Assembly (NCBI GenBank): GCA_023383015.1
Contig: JAHDXW010000025.1
Coordinates: 1 to 60,412, forward strand
DNA length: 60,412 nucleotides
Source of the DNA: Paracoccaceae bacterium
GTDB taxonomy: Bacteria > Pseudomonadota > Alphaproteobacteria > Rhodobacterales > Rhodobacteraceae
Direction of reading: 5' to 3'
A program made the translations under genes and the position numbers. Below are positions 24,780 to 33,425 of the stretch, piece after piece. A model generated the notes under the pieces. It had not been told where the DNA came from. It did no database searches and saw only the letters and a program-made list of their open reading frames with translations. Every line of letters starts with the position of its first letter. Positions within the stretch are counted from its first letter, which is position 1.

Positions 24780-26655
24780 TCGCCCCGCGGCGGCGGCAAT
24801 CCGCACCCGGGCCCGCGCGCTGCGCGCTGCCGGCGGCGTGGCGGCGGCGCTTGCGGCGGGCAGCCTGCCGGCCCGGATCCGCCTGACCCTGTCGGAGGCG
24901 CTGGTCCTGGGGCTGCTGAAACAGGAGGTCACGACCTGGTTCGCGATCTTCGGCCACGGCTCTACCGACCTCGGCGAGGTGCTGCGCCTCTATGCCGAGG
25001 AGGGCGTGCTCGCCGTCGTCAACTGCCGCAACGAGGTGGAGATGGCCCATGCGGCCACCGCGCACGCGTGGGTCTACGGGCGGACGCCCGCGGTGGTGAC
25101 CTCGATCGGTCCGGGCGCGCTGCAGGCGATGGCGGGCGCGCTGGCCGCGGCCTCCAACGGCATCGGCGTCTACCACATCTACGGCGACGAGACGACCTGG
25201 GGCGAAGGCTACAACATGCAGCAGATCCCCAAGGAGGAGCAGGGCCTCTACGGGCGGATGACGGCACTGATGGGACAATCCTACGTGCTGCATACGCCCG
25301 AGGCGCTGCGCGACTGCCTGCGCCGCGGTACCGCCTGCGTGCGTCACCCCTTCCGCGCCGGGCCGTTCTTCATCCTCGCGCCGATCAACACCCAGCCGCA
25401 GGAGACCGAGGCCAACCTGGCGACGCTGCCCGGGCCGATGGCGGCGCCGGCGGTGGCGCCGGCGGCCGATGCCGCCTATGCTGCCGCCGCGGGCGTCCTG
25501 GCCGAGGGCGCGCGGCTGGTGATCAAGGCCGGGGGCGGCTCGCGGGCGCATGCCGCGGCGGTGCGCCAGCTGGCCGAGCGGCTGTCGGCACCGGTCGTGC
25601 TGTCGCCGGGCGCGACCGGCGTCCTGCCCGACGCCCATCCGCTGAACATGCATGTCGGCGGCTCCAAGGGCACGATCTCGGGCAACTTCGCCATGGAGGG
25701 TGCCGACGTGGTGCTGTTCGCGGGCTCGCGCGCGGTCTGCCAGGCCGACTGCTCGGGCATCGGCTATCCCAATGCCGGGGCGGTGGTGAACATCAACGGC
25801 GACCTGCATGACGCCCACCACTATGCAAACACAGTGGCGCTGCCCGGCGACATCACGGAGGTGATCGCGCGGCTGGTGGCGCATCTGCCCTCGGCAGGGG
25901 CCGCGGCGGCCCGACGCACCGCATGGCTTGCCGCCTGCGCGGAGAAGAAGGCCGAATGGGCCGCCTTCCGAGCCGCGCGCATCGCCCAGCCGCCGCTGCG
26001 GGACGCGACCTGGGGCAGGGCGGTCCTGACCCAGCCCGCAGCCATCGGTACGGTGGCGCGGTTTGCCCGCAGGGTCGGGGCGGTCAGCTTCTTCGATGCC
26101 GGCGACGTGCAGGCAAACGGTTTCCAGATCGTCGCCGACGACGCCCCCGGGCAGAGCATCACCGAGACCGGCGCCTCCTACATGGGCTTTGCGGTCTCGG
26201 CGCTGATGTCGGCGGCGGGCGTGCGGGCGCCGCGCTACGGCATCGCCTTCACCGGCGACGGCAGCTTCATGATGAACCCGCAGGTGCTGATCGACGCGGT
26301 CCGGCACCGGGTGCGCGGGATGATCGCGCTGTTCGACAACCGCCGGATGGCGGCGATCAGCGGCCTGCAGCATGCCCAGTACGGGGCCGAGTTCGCGACC
26401 TCGGACGAGGTGGCGGTGGACTATGTCGCCCTGGCCGGCGCGGTGGCGGGGGTGCGTGCGGTCCACGGCGGCTTCGACGCCCCGACGCTCGAGGCCGCGC
26501 TGGCCGAGGCCCATGCCCATGACGGGCTCAGCCTCGTCCACATCCCGGTGTTCGGCGGCCGCGACCCGCGGGCCGAGATGGGCGCCTACGGCGCATGGAA
26601 CGTCGGCAACTGGGTGGGGGGCGTGCAGGCCCGCTATCTGGACCAATCGATCTGA
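24748..26655 (+). CDS. Thiamine diphosphate-dependent enzyme related to IolD (cyclic-dione hydrolase-like)
   Basis: This 635-residue ThDP enzyme has three domains. The Pyr domain carries FAIFGHGSTDLGEVL, the likely catalytic Glu in NCRNEVEMAHAATAHA, and TSIGPGALQAMAGALAAASNG. The middle domain carries LVIKAGGGSRAHAAAVRQLAERL. The PP domain carries the cofactor motif GDGSFMMNPQVLIDAVRHRV, ending ALFDNRRM. The FGHG segment and middle-domain style resemble IolD of inositol catabolism more than acetolactate synthase, so it may cleave a C-C bond in a cyclic or keto sugar-acid intermediate. It starts inside the tctA end (32-base overlap) and is followed by an aldehyde dehydrogenase, a sensible acceptor of an aldehyde product. 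Confidence 0.8.
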   Translation: MLQQTPSPAPDRPAAAAIRTRARALRAAGGVAAALAAGSLPARIRLTLSEALVLGLLKQEVTTWFAIFGHGSTDLGEVLRLYAEEGVLAVVNCRNEVEMAHAATAHAWVYGRTPAVVTSIGPGALQAMAGALAAASNGIGVYHIYGDETTWGEGYNMQQIPKEEQGLYGRMTALMGQSYVLHTPEALRDCLRRGTACVRHPFRAGPFFILAPINTQPQETEANLATLPGPMAAPAVAPAADAAYAAAAGVLAEGARLVIKAGGGSRAHAAAVRQLAERLSAPVVLSPGATGVLPDAHPLNMHVGGSKGTISGNFAMEGADVVLFAGSRAVCQADCSGIGYPNAGAVVNINGDLHDAHHYANTVALPGDITEVIARLVAHLPSAGAAAARRTAWLAACAEKKAEWAAFRAARIAQPPLRDATWGRAVLTQPAAIGTVARFARRVGAVSFFDAGDVQANGFQIVADDAPGQSITETGASYMGFAVSALMSAAGVRAPRYGIAFTGDGSFMMNPQVLIDAVRHRVRGMIALFDNRRMAAISGLQHAQYGAEFATSDEVAVDYVALAGAVAGVRAVHGGFDAPTLEAALAEAHAHDGLSLVHIPVFGGRDPRAEMGAYGAWNVGNWVGGVQARYLDQSI

Positions 26656-26669
26656 CCGGAAGGACCACG

Positions 26670-28121
26670 ATGTACCCCGACCTTCGCCTGTTCATCGGCG
26701 GCGCCTGGCGCGATGCCACCGGCGGCGCCACCCGCCCCGTCACCGACCCCGCCACCGAGGAGGTGCTGGGCACCATGGCCACCGCCGGCGAGGCCGACAT
26801 CGACGCGGCGCTGGCGGCGGCGCGCGAGGGCTTTGCGGTCTGGCGGCAGACCGGCACCTGGGACCGCGCGCGCATCCTGCGGCGCACGGCCGACCTGATC
26901 CGCGAGCGCAGCGAGCGCATCGCCACGCTGATGTCGCTGGAGACCGGCAAGCCGATCGCCGAGGCCCGGGCCGAGACCGGCACCGCCGCCGACCAGTTCG
27001 AGTGGTATGCGGAGGAGACCAAGCGCATCTACGGCCAGATCATCGAGGGGCGCAGCCGCGACGTCCGCATGGCGGTGATCTACCAGCCGGTCGGGGTGGT
27101 GGCGGCCTTCACCGCCTGGAACTTCCCCGCGCTGCTGCCGGCGCGCAAGATCGCGGCGGCGCTGGCCGCGGGCTGCAGCGTCATCGTCAAGCCGGCCGGC
27201 GAATCGCCGGCCTCCTGCGCGGCGCTGGTGGAGGCCTGCGCCGACGCCGGGGTGCCGGCAGGTGCGGTCAACTTCCTCACCGGCTCGTCCGACCTCATCT
27301 CGCGCCGACTGATCGCCGCGCCGGAGGTGCGCAAGGTGTCGCTGACCGGCTCGGTGCCGGTCGGCAAGGAACTGCTGCGGCTGGCTGCCGACGGGGTGAA
27401 GAAGGTGTCGATGGAGCTCGGCGGCCATGCGCCGGTGCTGGTCTTCCCCGACGCCGATCCGGCCGCCGCGGGCGAGGCTTGCGCGCGGGTGAAGTTCCGC
27501 AACGCCGGGCAGGTCTGCATCTCGCCGACGCGGTTCTACGTGCACGAGGACGTCTGCGCGCCCTTCGCGGCCGCCTTCGCCACGGTCGCGCGGTCGCTGA
27601 AGATCGGCCGCGGCCTTGACGACGGCGTGCAGATGGGCCCGCTGGCCAACCGCCGCGGCCTTGACGGCATCAGGGAACTCGTCGCGGACGCGCTGGGCCG
27701 GGGGGCGGAACTGCTGGCCGGCGGCAAGGTGCCGGGGGGCATCAACCGCGGCTATTTCTACGAGCCGACGGTGCTTGGCCGCGTGCCCGACGACGCGCGG
27801 GTGATGGTCGAGGAGCCTTTCGGCCCGATCGCCCCGATCACCCCCTTCCGCAGCTACGACGAGGTCATGGCGCGCGCCAACGCGCTGCCCTTCGGGCTTG
27901 CCGGCTACCTTTTCACCAACGGCCTGTCGCTGGCCACGCGGGCGGCGGAGGACCTCGAGGTGGGGATGGTGGGCGTCAACGACCTGCTTCTGGCGACCGC
28001 CGAGGCGCCCTTCGGCGGCATCAAGGAATCGGGCATGGGCCGCGAGGGCGGCAGCATCGGCATCCTCGACTACGTCGAGCCGAAATACATCAGGACCAGG
28101 CTGCGGGCGGGGAACGGCTGA
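26670..28121 (+). CDS. NAD(P)+-dependent aldehyde dehydrogenase (succinate/ketoglutarate semialdehyde dehydrogenase-like)
   Basis: This 483-residue enzyme would oxidise an aldehyde to its acid. The catalytic Cys is in FRNAGQVCISPTRFYV near residue 280 and the general-base Glu in SMELGGHAPVLVFPDAD near 250. The oxyanion Asn is in FTAWNFPALLPARKIAAAL near 150, and cofactor glycines are in VSLTGSVPVGKEL. The segment RNAGQVCISPTR and the PFGGIKESGMGREGG ending match the semialdehyde dehydrogenase group that closes oxidative sugar-acid pathways. AAGGACC precedes the ATG, and its stop is 1 base from the dehydratase ATG. The natural substrate is not proven. Confidence 0.9.
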   Translation: MYPDLRLFIGGAWRDATGGATRPVTDPATEEVLGTMATAGEADIDAALAAAREGFAVWRQTGTWDRARILRRTADLIRERSERIATLMSLETGKPIAEARAETGTAADQFEWYAEETKRIYGQIIEGRSRDVRMAVIYQPVGVVAAFTAWNFPALLPARKIAAALAAGCSVIVKPAGESPASCAALVEACADAGVPAGAVNFLTGSSDLISRRLIAAPEVRKVSLTGSVPVGKELLRLAADGVKKVSMELGGHAPVLVFPDADPAAAGEACARVKFRNAGQVCISPTRFYVHEDVCAPFAAAFATVARSLKIGRGLDDGVQMGPLANRRGLDGIRELVADALGRGAELLAGGKVPGGINRGYFYEPTVLGRVPDDARVMVEEPFGPIAPITPFRSYDEVMARANALPFGLAGYLFTNGLSLATRAAEDLEVGMVGVNDLLLATAEAPFGGIKESGMGREGGSIGILDYVEPKYIRTRLRAGNG

Positions 28122-28122
28122 G

Positions 28123-29850
28123 ATGGAGGGGACGGCGCAGGGCCTCGCGCGCGGGCTCACCAACTACGGGGATGCCGATTTCTCGGTCTATCTGCGGCGG
28201 TCCTTCGCCGCCTCGATGGGCTATTCGCAGGACGTGCTGAAGCGGCCCGTCGTCGGCATCGCCAACAGCTTCTCGGAGTTCAACAACTGCCACCGCCACT
28301 TCCCCGAGATGGTGGCGGCGGTCAAGCGCGGGGTGCTGATGGGCGGCGGCCTGCCGCTCGAATTCCCCACCATCTCGCTGGGCGAGGTGTTCCTGTCGCC
28401 GACCAGCCTCAAGTTCCGCAACCTGATGGCGATGGACACCGAGGAGATGATCCGCGCCCAGCCGATGGACGCGGTCGTGCTGATGGGGGGCTGCGACAAG
28501 ACGGTGCCGGCGCAGCTGATGGGCGCGGCCTCGGCCGACCTGCCGGCCGTGTATCTGGTGGCGGGCCCGATGATGACCTCGCGCCACGGCGAGGAGCGGC
28601 TGGGCGCCTGCACCGACTGCCGCCGCTTCTGGGGCAAGTACCGCGCGGGCGAGGTGTCGAGGGCGCAGATCGACGACATCGAGAGCCGGCTGGCCACCAC
28701 CGCGGGCACCTGCGCGGTGATGGGGACGGCCTCGACCATGGCCTGCATCGTCGAGACGCTGGGGATGTGCCTGCCCGGGACCGCGGCGATCCCGGCGGTG
28801 CACGCCGACCGGCTGCGCGCGGCCGAGGCGTCGGGCCTGGCCGCGGCGCGGATGGTCGCGAACCCGATCCGGCCGAGCCAGATCATCACCGAAAAGTCGG
28901 TCGAGAACGCGCTGCGCGTGCTGCTGGCGGTGTCGGGCTCGACCAACGCGATGATCCACCTTACCGCCATCGCCGGCCGGCTGGGCATAGGGGTGTCGCT
29001 GGAACGGCTCAACCGCCTGTCCGACGAGACGCCGGTGCTGGTGAACCTCAAGCCGATGGGTTCGGCCTACATGGAGGATTTCTTCTTCGCCGGCGGCGTC
29101 GGCGCGGTGCTGCGGGAACTGAAGGGCAAGCTGCACCTCGACTGCCTGACGGTCACCGGCGAGACGCTGGGCGACCGGCTGGAGCGTGAGGGCGGCTACG
29201 TCGACCGCAGGGTGATCGCGCCGGCCGCGCAGCCGCTGGAGCCCGAGGGAGGGCTGGTCGCGCTGTTCGGCAACCTCGCCCCGCGGGGTGCGATCCTGAA
29301 GCGCGCGGCGGCCGACAAGCGGCTGTTCGAGACCGAGGGGCGGGCGGTCGTCTTCACCTCGCTCGCCGACCTGGCGGCGCGGATCGACGACCCCGCGCTG
29401 GACGTGCGGGCCGACGACATCCTCGTGCTGCAGAACGCCGGACCGCAGAGCGAGGCGGGCATGCCCGAGTCGGGCTACCTGCCGATCCCCAGGAAGCTGT
29501 CGGCGCAGGGCGTGAGGGACATGATCCGCATCTCCGACGCGCGGATGTCGGGCACGGCCTTCGGCACGATCGTGCTGCACATCGCCCCAGAAAGCGCCAT
29601 CGGCGGGCCGCTGGCGCTGGTGCGCACGGGCGACCGCATCCGCCTGTCGGTGGCCGAGAAGCGCATCGACCTGCTGGTCGACGAGGACGAGCTTGCACGC
29701 CGCCGCGCCGCCTTCGTCTCGCCGGTACCCCCGGCCGGGACGCGCCGCGGCTATGACCGGCTCTATGCAACCGAGGTGCTGCAGGCCGACGAGGGTTGCG
29801 ACTTCGCCTTCTGCCGGCCGCAGGTGGGGCCGGTTAACCCGGCCCGGTGA
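28123..29850 (+). CDS. IlvD/Edd family Fe-S sugar-acid dehydratase
   Basis: This 575-residue dehydratase has the three cluster cysteines of the family at Cys56 (NNCHRHF), Cys124 (LMGGCDKTVPAQLMG) and Cys197 (TAGTCAVMGTASTMAC). Family regions SGSTNAMIHLTAIAGRLGI, GPQSEAGMPE and SDARMSGTAFGTIVLHIAPESA follow. The N-terminus (LARGLTNYGDADFSVYLRRSF) and the isoleucine-like start ITEKSVENALRVLLA are typical of aldonate dehydratases (arabonate, xylonate, galactonate) and not of IlvD itself. It would give a 2-keto-3-deoxy acid in the cytoplasm. It is the last gene of the plus-strand run and overlaps the AEC gene by 17 bases tail to tail. Confidence 0.88.
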   Translation: MEGTAQGLARGLTNYGDADFSVYLRRSFAASMGYSQDVLKRPVVGIANSFSEFNNCHRHFPEMVAAVKRGVLMGGGLPLEFPTISLGEVFLSPTSLKFRNLMAMDTEEMIRAQPMDAVVLMGGCDKTVPAQLMGAASADLPAVYLVAGPMMTSRHGEERLGACTDCRRFWGKYRAGEVSRAQIDDIESRLATTAGTCAVMGTASTMACIVETLGMCLPGTAAIPAVHADRLRAAEASGLAAARMVANPIRPSQIITEKSVENALRVLLAVSGSTNAMIHLTAIAGRLGIGVSLERLNRLSDETPVLVNLKPMGSAYMEDFFFAGGVGAVLRELKGKLHLDCLTVTGETLGDRLEREGGYVDRRVIAPAAQPLEPEGGLVALFGNLAPRGAILKRAAADKRLFETEGRAVVFTSLADLAARIDDPALDVRADDILVLQNAGPQSEAGMPESGYLPIPRKLSAQGVRDMIRISDARMSGTAFGTIVLHIAPESAIGGPLALVRTGDRIRLSVAEKRIDLLVDEDELARRRAAFVSPVPPAGTRRGYDRLYATEVLQADEGCDFAFCRPQVGPVNPAR

Positions 29851-30760
29851 GGGCGAGAACCGCCGGCAGGGTCGCGAACGAGCCGATCGTCGCGGCCAGG
29901 AGCGCCGCGGCGGCAAGAAGCCGAAGCCCGGCGCGCTCGCCGAAGATCGGGTAGATCGACAGCATCGGCACGGCGGCGAAGACGACGCCGCCGTGCAGCA
30001 GCACCGGGTCGAGCCCCGGCACCAGCGACAGCGCTGCCAGCACCGCGGCGGGGTGAAGGACAAGCTTGCCGGCGGCGATCGTGCCGGCCATGCCGTAGAC
30101 GCCCGCCAGCGGCAGTGCCGCGATGGTGGCGCCGATGATGAGCAGCGCGATCGTCGGGCCGGTCCGGGCCAGCATCGCCACCGCCTCGGCCAGCGGCGCG
30201 GGCAGGGCAAGGCCCGAGGCCGACAGCGCCAGCGCCGCCGCCAGCGCCAGGATCATCGGGTTGCGCGCGAGCCCGGCCAGAGCCGCCAGGGCGGAGCGCA
30301 GCGGCGAGCGACCCCCGGCCTCGGTCAGGGCGAGGACGACGGGAAACATCAGAACGTTCTCGACCAGCATGCACTGGGCCAGCAGCGGCGCGGCGGCAGG
30401 CCCGACGACGCCGAGCGCGACGGGGTACCCCATGAAGCCCGAGTTCGAGCAGGCCATGCCCATGGCCATGATCGCCGCCTGCGGCCGCGGCAGGGCGAAG
30501 ACGGCGCGTCCCACCGCCATCCCCGCGGCCAGGACCGCCAGCGAGGCGCCGGCATAGGCAGCCATGAAGCCGGGGTTCAGGGCCTCGGTCACCGGGACCG
30601 ATGTAACGGCGTCGAAAACCATCGCCGGCATCGCCACGCGAATGGCATAGGCGGTGACCGGCGCGATCAGCGCCGGGGGGACATAGCCGGTACGGGTGCC
30701 GGCAAACCCGGCAGCGATCAGCGCGAACAGCGGCAGCACGGTCGGCAGGACGGCAAGCAT
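29834..30760 (-). CDS. AEC family (auxin efflux carrier-like) transporter
   Basis: This 308-residue membrane protein has about ten predicted helices in two five-helix halves (LAVLPTVLPLFALIAAGF at the start and IALLIIGATIAALPL in the second half). AEC-type polar breaks are seen, such as ACSNSGFMGYPVALGVVG, near residue 105. Members export or import small carboxylates. It follows the shikimate dehydrogenase gene on the same strand with an 18-base gap, and its last codons run 17 bases into the oppositely oriented dehydratase gene. It may export a carboxylate from the neighbouring pathways. No substrate can be assigned. Confidence 0.85.
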   Translation of the reverse strand: MLAVLPTVLPLFALIAAGFAGTRTGYVPPALIAPVTAYAIRVAMPAMVFDAVTSVPVTEALNPGFMAAYAGASLAVLAAGMAVGRAVFALPRPQAAIMAMGMACSNSGFMGYPVALGVVGPAAAPLLAQCMLVENVLMFPVVLALTEAGGRSPLRSALAALAGLARNPMILALAAALALSASGLALPAPLAEAVAMLARTGPTIALLIIGATIAALPLAGVYGMAGTIAAGKLVLHPAAVLAALSLVPGLDPVLLHGGVVFAAVPMLSIYPIFGERAGLRLLAAAALLAATIGSFATLPAVLALTGPG

Positions 30761-30778
30761 CGCGGCGCGGTCCGCCGA

Positions 30779-31633
30779 TCAGGGGCCAAGCGCCTCGAAG
30801 GTGGCGCGCATCGTGCCGACGCAGGGTTCGGCCCCGGTGAAGAGGCGGAAGGCGGCCACCGCCTGATACACCGCCATGCCGGCGCCGTCCATCACCCGGC
30901 AGCCGGCCGCCTCTGCGGCCGCGAGAAGCGCCGTCCGGCGCGGGAAGTAGACGATGTCGGCGACCCAGAGGCCGGGATGCAGCAGCCCGGCGGCCAGGGG
31001 CAGGCCGGGGTGGGCGTCGGTGCCTGCGGGGGTTGCGTTCACGACCCCGTCGAGCCCGCCGGCCGCCGCGGCGGCGGCATCGGGGGCCACCTCCACGGCG
31101 GCGCCGGGGTTGGCCGCGCCCAGCCGCGCCGCCAGCGCCGCCGCCCGGCCGGCGGCGGGATCGACAAGGACAAGCCGGCGCACGCCCTGCTCGATCAGCG
31201 CCTGCGCCACCGCCCCCCCGGCGCCGCCGGCGCCGAGCAGCAAGACCCGTCCCCGCGGTGCCCCCGCGAGGTCGCGCGCGAAGGCCGCGGCAAATCCCGA
31301 ATGGTCGGTGTTGTGGCCCCGCCGGAGGCCGTCGCTGAGGACCACGGTGTTGACGGCGCCGACACGTGCGGCCCCGGGCGCGATCTCGTCGAGAAGGCCC
31401 AGTACCTCGACCTTGAAGGGATGGGTGATGTTGAGCCCCGAGAAGCCCATGAGTTCGGCTGCCCGCAGCAGCGTCGCCAGATCGGCCGGCCCGCGCGGCA
31501 GGGTGGCGGTATCGATCAGCCGGTAGGACAGCGACAGGCCGAGCCGGCGCGCCGCGGCCTCGTGCATGGCCGGGGTGCGCGAGGCGCCGATGCCAGCGCC
31601 GACCAGCCCCAGCAGGCGCAGCGGCGCGGTCAT
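30779..31633 (-). CDS. Shikimate/quinate dehydrogenase (AroE family, probably catabolic)
   Basis: This 284-residue AroE-fold enzyme keeps catalytic Lys in GLNITHPFK and Asp in GHNTDHSGF, and the binding Asn in AVNTVV. The substrate loop is GIGASRTPAMHEAA instead of the biosynthetic SxSPxxHN. The nucleotide fold is LLLGAGGAGGAVAQALIEQG, and the next strand ends LVLVDPAAG, where an Asp favours NAD+ over NADP+. This favours shikimate or quinate oxidation. Its ATG overlaps the TRAP large-permease stop by 4 bases, and type II dehydroquinase is encoded divergently, which fits quinate/shikimate use. Confidence 0.85.
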   Translation of the reverse strand: MTAPLRLLGLVGAGIGASRTPAMHEAAARRLGLSLSYRLIDTATLPRGPADLATLLRAAELMGFSGLNITHPFKVEVLGLLDEIAPGAARVGAVNTVVLSDGLRRGHNTDHSGFAAAFARDLAGAPRGRVLLLGAGGAGGAVAQALIEQGVRRLVLVDPAAGRAAALAARLGAANPGAAVEVAPDAAAAAAGGLDGVVNATPAGTDAHPGLPLAAGLLHPGLWVADIVYFPRRTALLAAAEAAGCRVMDGAGMAVYQAVAAFRLFTGAEPCVGTMRATFEALGP

Positions 31634-32925
31634 CCGCCGTAGCCGAACTGCCGCGGCAGCCACAGCGTCAGCCCCGGAAACAGCACCAGCAGCAGCAGCG
31701 CGGCCAGCAGGACGACGATGAACGGCACGACCTCGGCGATGATCGCGCGCAGCGGGATGCCGGTGACGGCGTTGATCACGAACAGCAGGATTCCGTAGGG
31801 CGGGGTGATCAGCCCGATCATGCAGTTGACGACGACGACGACGCCGAAGTGGACGAGGTCGATGCCGAGCGCGCGGCAGGCCGGCAGGAACAGCGGCACG
31901 ATGACAAGCAGAATCGTCGAGGCGTCGAGCAGGCAGCCGAGCAGCAGCAGGATGACCATCGCGAACATCAGGAAGGCGAGCGGGCCAAGGCCCAGCCCCT
32001 CCACCCAGGCGCCGAGGCTGCGGGGGATGTTCTCGGTGGCGACGATGTAGTTGAAGATCAGCGCCCCGCCGATGACGATGCCGACGGCCGCCGACTGCCG
32101 GGCCGAGACGGCCAGCACCTCGGCCAGGCTGCGCAGCGACAGCGCGCGGTAGAGCCCGCCGGCGACCAGCAGCGCATAGGCGGCCGCGACCGCGGCGGCC
32201 TCGGTCGGCGTGGTCACGCCGCCGTAGATGCCCCACAGCAGGATCACCGGCATCAGCAGCGCCGGGAAGGCGCGCAGCGTCAGCCCCGGCATGGCGGCCA
32301 GCGGCACCGCCTCGTCGCGGCCGAAGTCGCGGCGGCGGGCGAGCCAGGCGTTCATCGCCATCAGCACGACGCCCATGATCAGCCCCGGGACGATCCCGGC
32401 AAGAAAGAGGAACCCCACCGACTGGTCGGACACCAGGGCGTAGATCACCATCGGGATCGAGGGCGGGATGATCGGCCCGATGGTGGCCGAGGCCGCCGTC
32501 AGCGCCGCGGCGTAGCCGCGCGAGTAGCGCCCGGTGCGCACCATCATGTCGATGATGATCCGCCCGATGCCCGCCGCATCGGCCACCGCCGAGCCCGACA
32601 TCCCCGAGAAGATCAGCGAGGCAAGCACGTTGACATGCCCCAGCCCGCCGCGGAAGCGGCCCACCAGGGCGACGCAGAACGCCAGCAGGCGGTCGCTGAT
32701 GGTGCCGGCGTTCATGATGGCGGCGGCGACGATGAACAGCGGCACCGCCAGGAGAACGAAGCTGTCGTAGAGCCCCTGCATCAGAAGCTCGGCCGGCAGC
32801 GCCAGGTCCTGTCCCTGCACCGCGACATAGACGACGGCCGCGACGATCAGCGCCAGCCCGATCGGCAGGCCGAGCCCGGCAAGGCCGAACAGGGCAAGCA
32901 GGCAGAGCAGGAAGGCTAGGCTCAT
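31630..32925 (-). CDS. TRAP transporter large permease subunit (DctM)
   Basis: This 431-residue membrane protein has about 12 helices of the DctM family. Family marks are LFIVAAAIMNAGTISDRLLAF near residue 65, LIFSGMSGSAVADAAGIGRIIID near 100, TAASATIGPIIPPSIPMVIYA near 140 and GLITPPYGILLFVINAVTG near 375. It forms the Na+-driven import channel with the DctQ subunit encoded just upstream (ATGA overlap at 32922-32925). Co-transcription with the quinate/shikimate dehydrogenase suggests a hydroxyaromatic-precursor acid as cargo. Confidence 0.93.
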   Translation of the reverse strand: MSLAFLLCLLALFGLAGLGLPIGLALIVAAVVYVAVQGQDLALPAELLMQGLYDSFVLLAVPLFIVAAAIMNAGTISDRLLAFCVALVGRFRGGLGHVNVLASLIFSGMSGSAVADAAGIGRIIIDMMVRTGRYSRGYAAALTAASATIGPIIPPSIPMVIYALVSDQSVGFLFLAGIVPGLIMGVVLMAMNAWLARRRDFGRDEAVPLAAMPGLTLRAFPALLMPVILLWGIYGGVTTPTEAAAVAAAYALLVAGGLYRALSLRSLAEVLAVSARQSAAVGIVIGGALIFNYIVATENIPRSLGAWVEGLGLGPLAFLMFAMVILLLLGCLLDASTILLVIVPLFLPACRALGIDLVHFGVVVVVNCMIGLITPPYGILLFVINAVTGIPLRAIIAEVVPFIVVLLAALLLLVLFPGLTLWLPRQFGYGG

Positions 32926-33413
32926 GGCCCTTGGCCCCCGGTCTCGGGCAGGCCGCGACGGAGCACGCCGATCCCGGCGATCGCATGGCGCAGGATCAGC
33001 GCCACCGCGAACAGGATGTAGATCGAGAAGACCCAGTTCAGGCGCAGCTGCAGCGTCGCCGAGCGCTTGATGCGCATGAAGGTGACGTACTCCCAGGTGT
33101 CGGGCAGCGACAGGGCGAGCGCGGCCACCACCGCCCCGGCGCTGACCAGGAAGAAGACGCGCCGCAGCCGCCGCGACACGGCCAGGAAGACCATGTCGAA
33201 GCGCACCTGGTCGCGGTCGTCCAGACAGAAGGCCGTGCCCCACAGCACCAGCCACAGCCACAGGGTCAGGCAGACCTCGACTGTCCAGCCGACCGGCCAG
33301 CCGAAGACGTAGCGGGCGGCGATCTGCAGGATGAAGACCGCGAACATGGCGGCGAGCATCCCCGCCGCCACCGCGTCAGCTCCGCGCCGCCCCCAGGCCA
33401 GAAGCCTGCCCAA
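32922..33413 (-). CDS. TRAP transporter small permease subunit (DctQ)
   Basis: This 163-residue protein has four helices. DctQ marks are MLAAMFAVFILQIAARYVFGWPVGWTVEVCLTL at the start and a positively charged loop (DDRDQVRFDMVFLAVSRRLRR) near residues 65-85. The start is probably TTG at 33413, because it gives the usual short amphipathic N-terminus (LLAWGRRGADAVAAG). The first ATG would be 18 residues later. It lies 12 bases after the DctP stop and overlaps the DctM gene. Confidence 0.88.
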   Translation of the reverse strand: MGRLLAWGRRGADAVAAGMLAAMFAVFILQIAARYVFGWPVGWTVEVCLTLWLWLVLWGTAFCLDDRDQVRFDMVFLAVSRRLRRVFFLVSAGAVVAALALSLPDTWEYVTFMRIKRSATLQLRLNWVFSIYILFAVALILRHAIAGIGVLRRGLPETGGQGP

Positions 33414-33425
33414 GGGTCGGCCGGC

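Noticed and set aside
24748-26655. Acetolactate synthase large subunit (ilvB)
   Set aside because: The FAIFGHG and middle-domain segments resemble IolD-type hydrolases and no small regulatory subunit is adjacent.
30779-31633. Biosynthetic shikimate dehydrogenase aroE
   Set aside because: The substrate loop (GASRTPAMHE) and the Asp after the second Rossmann strand fit the NAD-linked quinate/shikimate type, and the gene sits in a transporter operon, so I did not use the symbol aroE.
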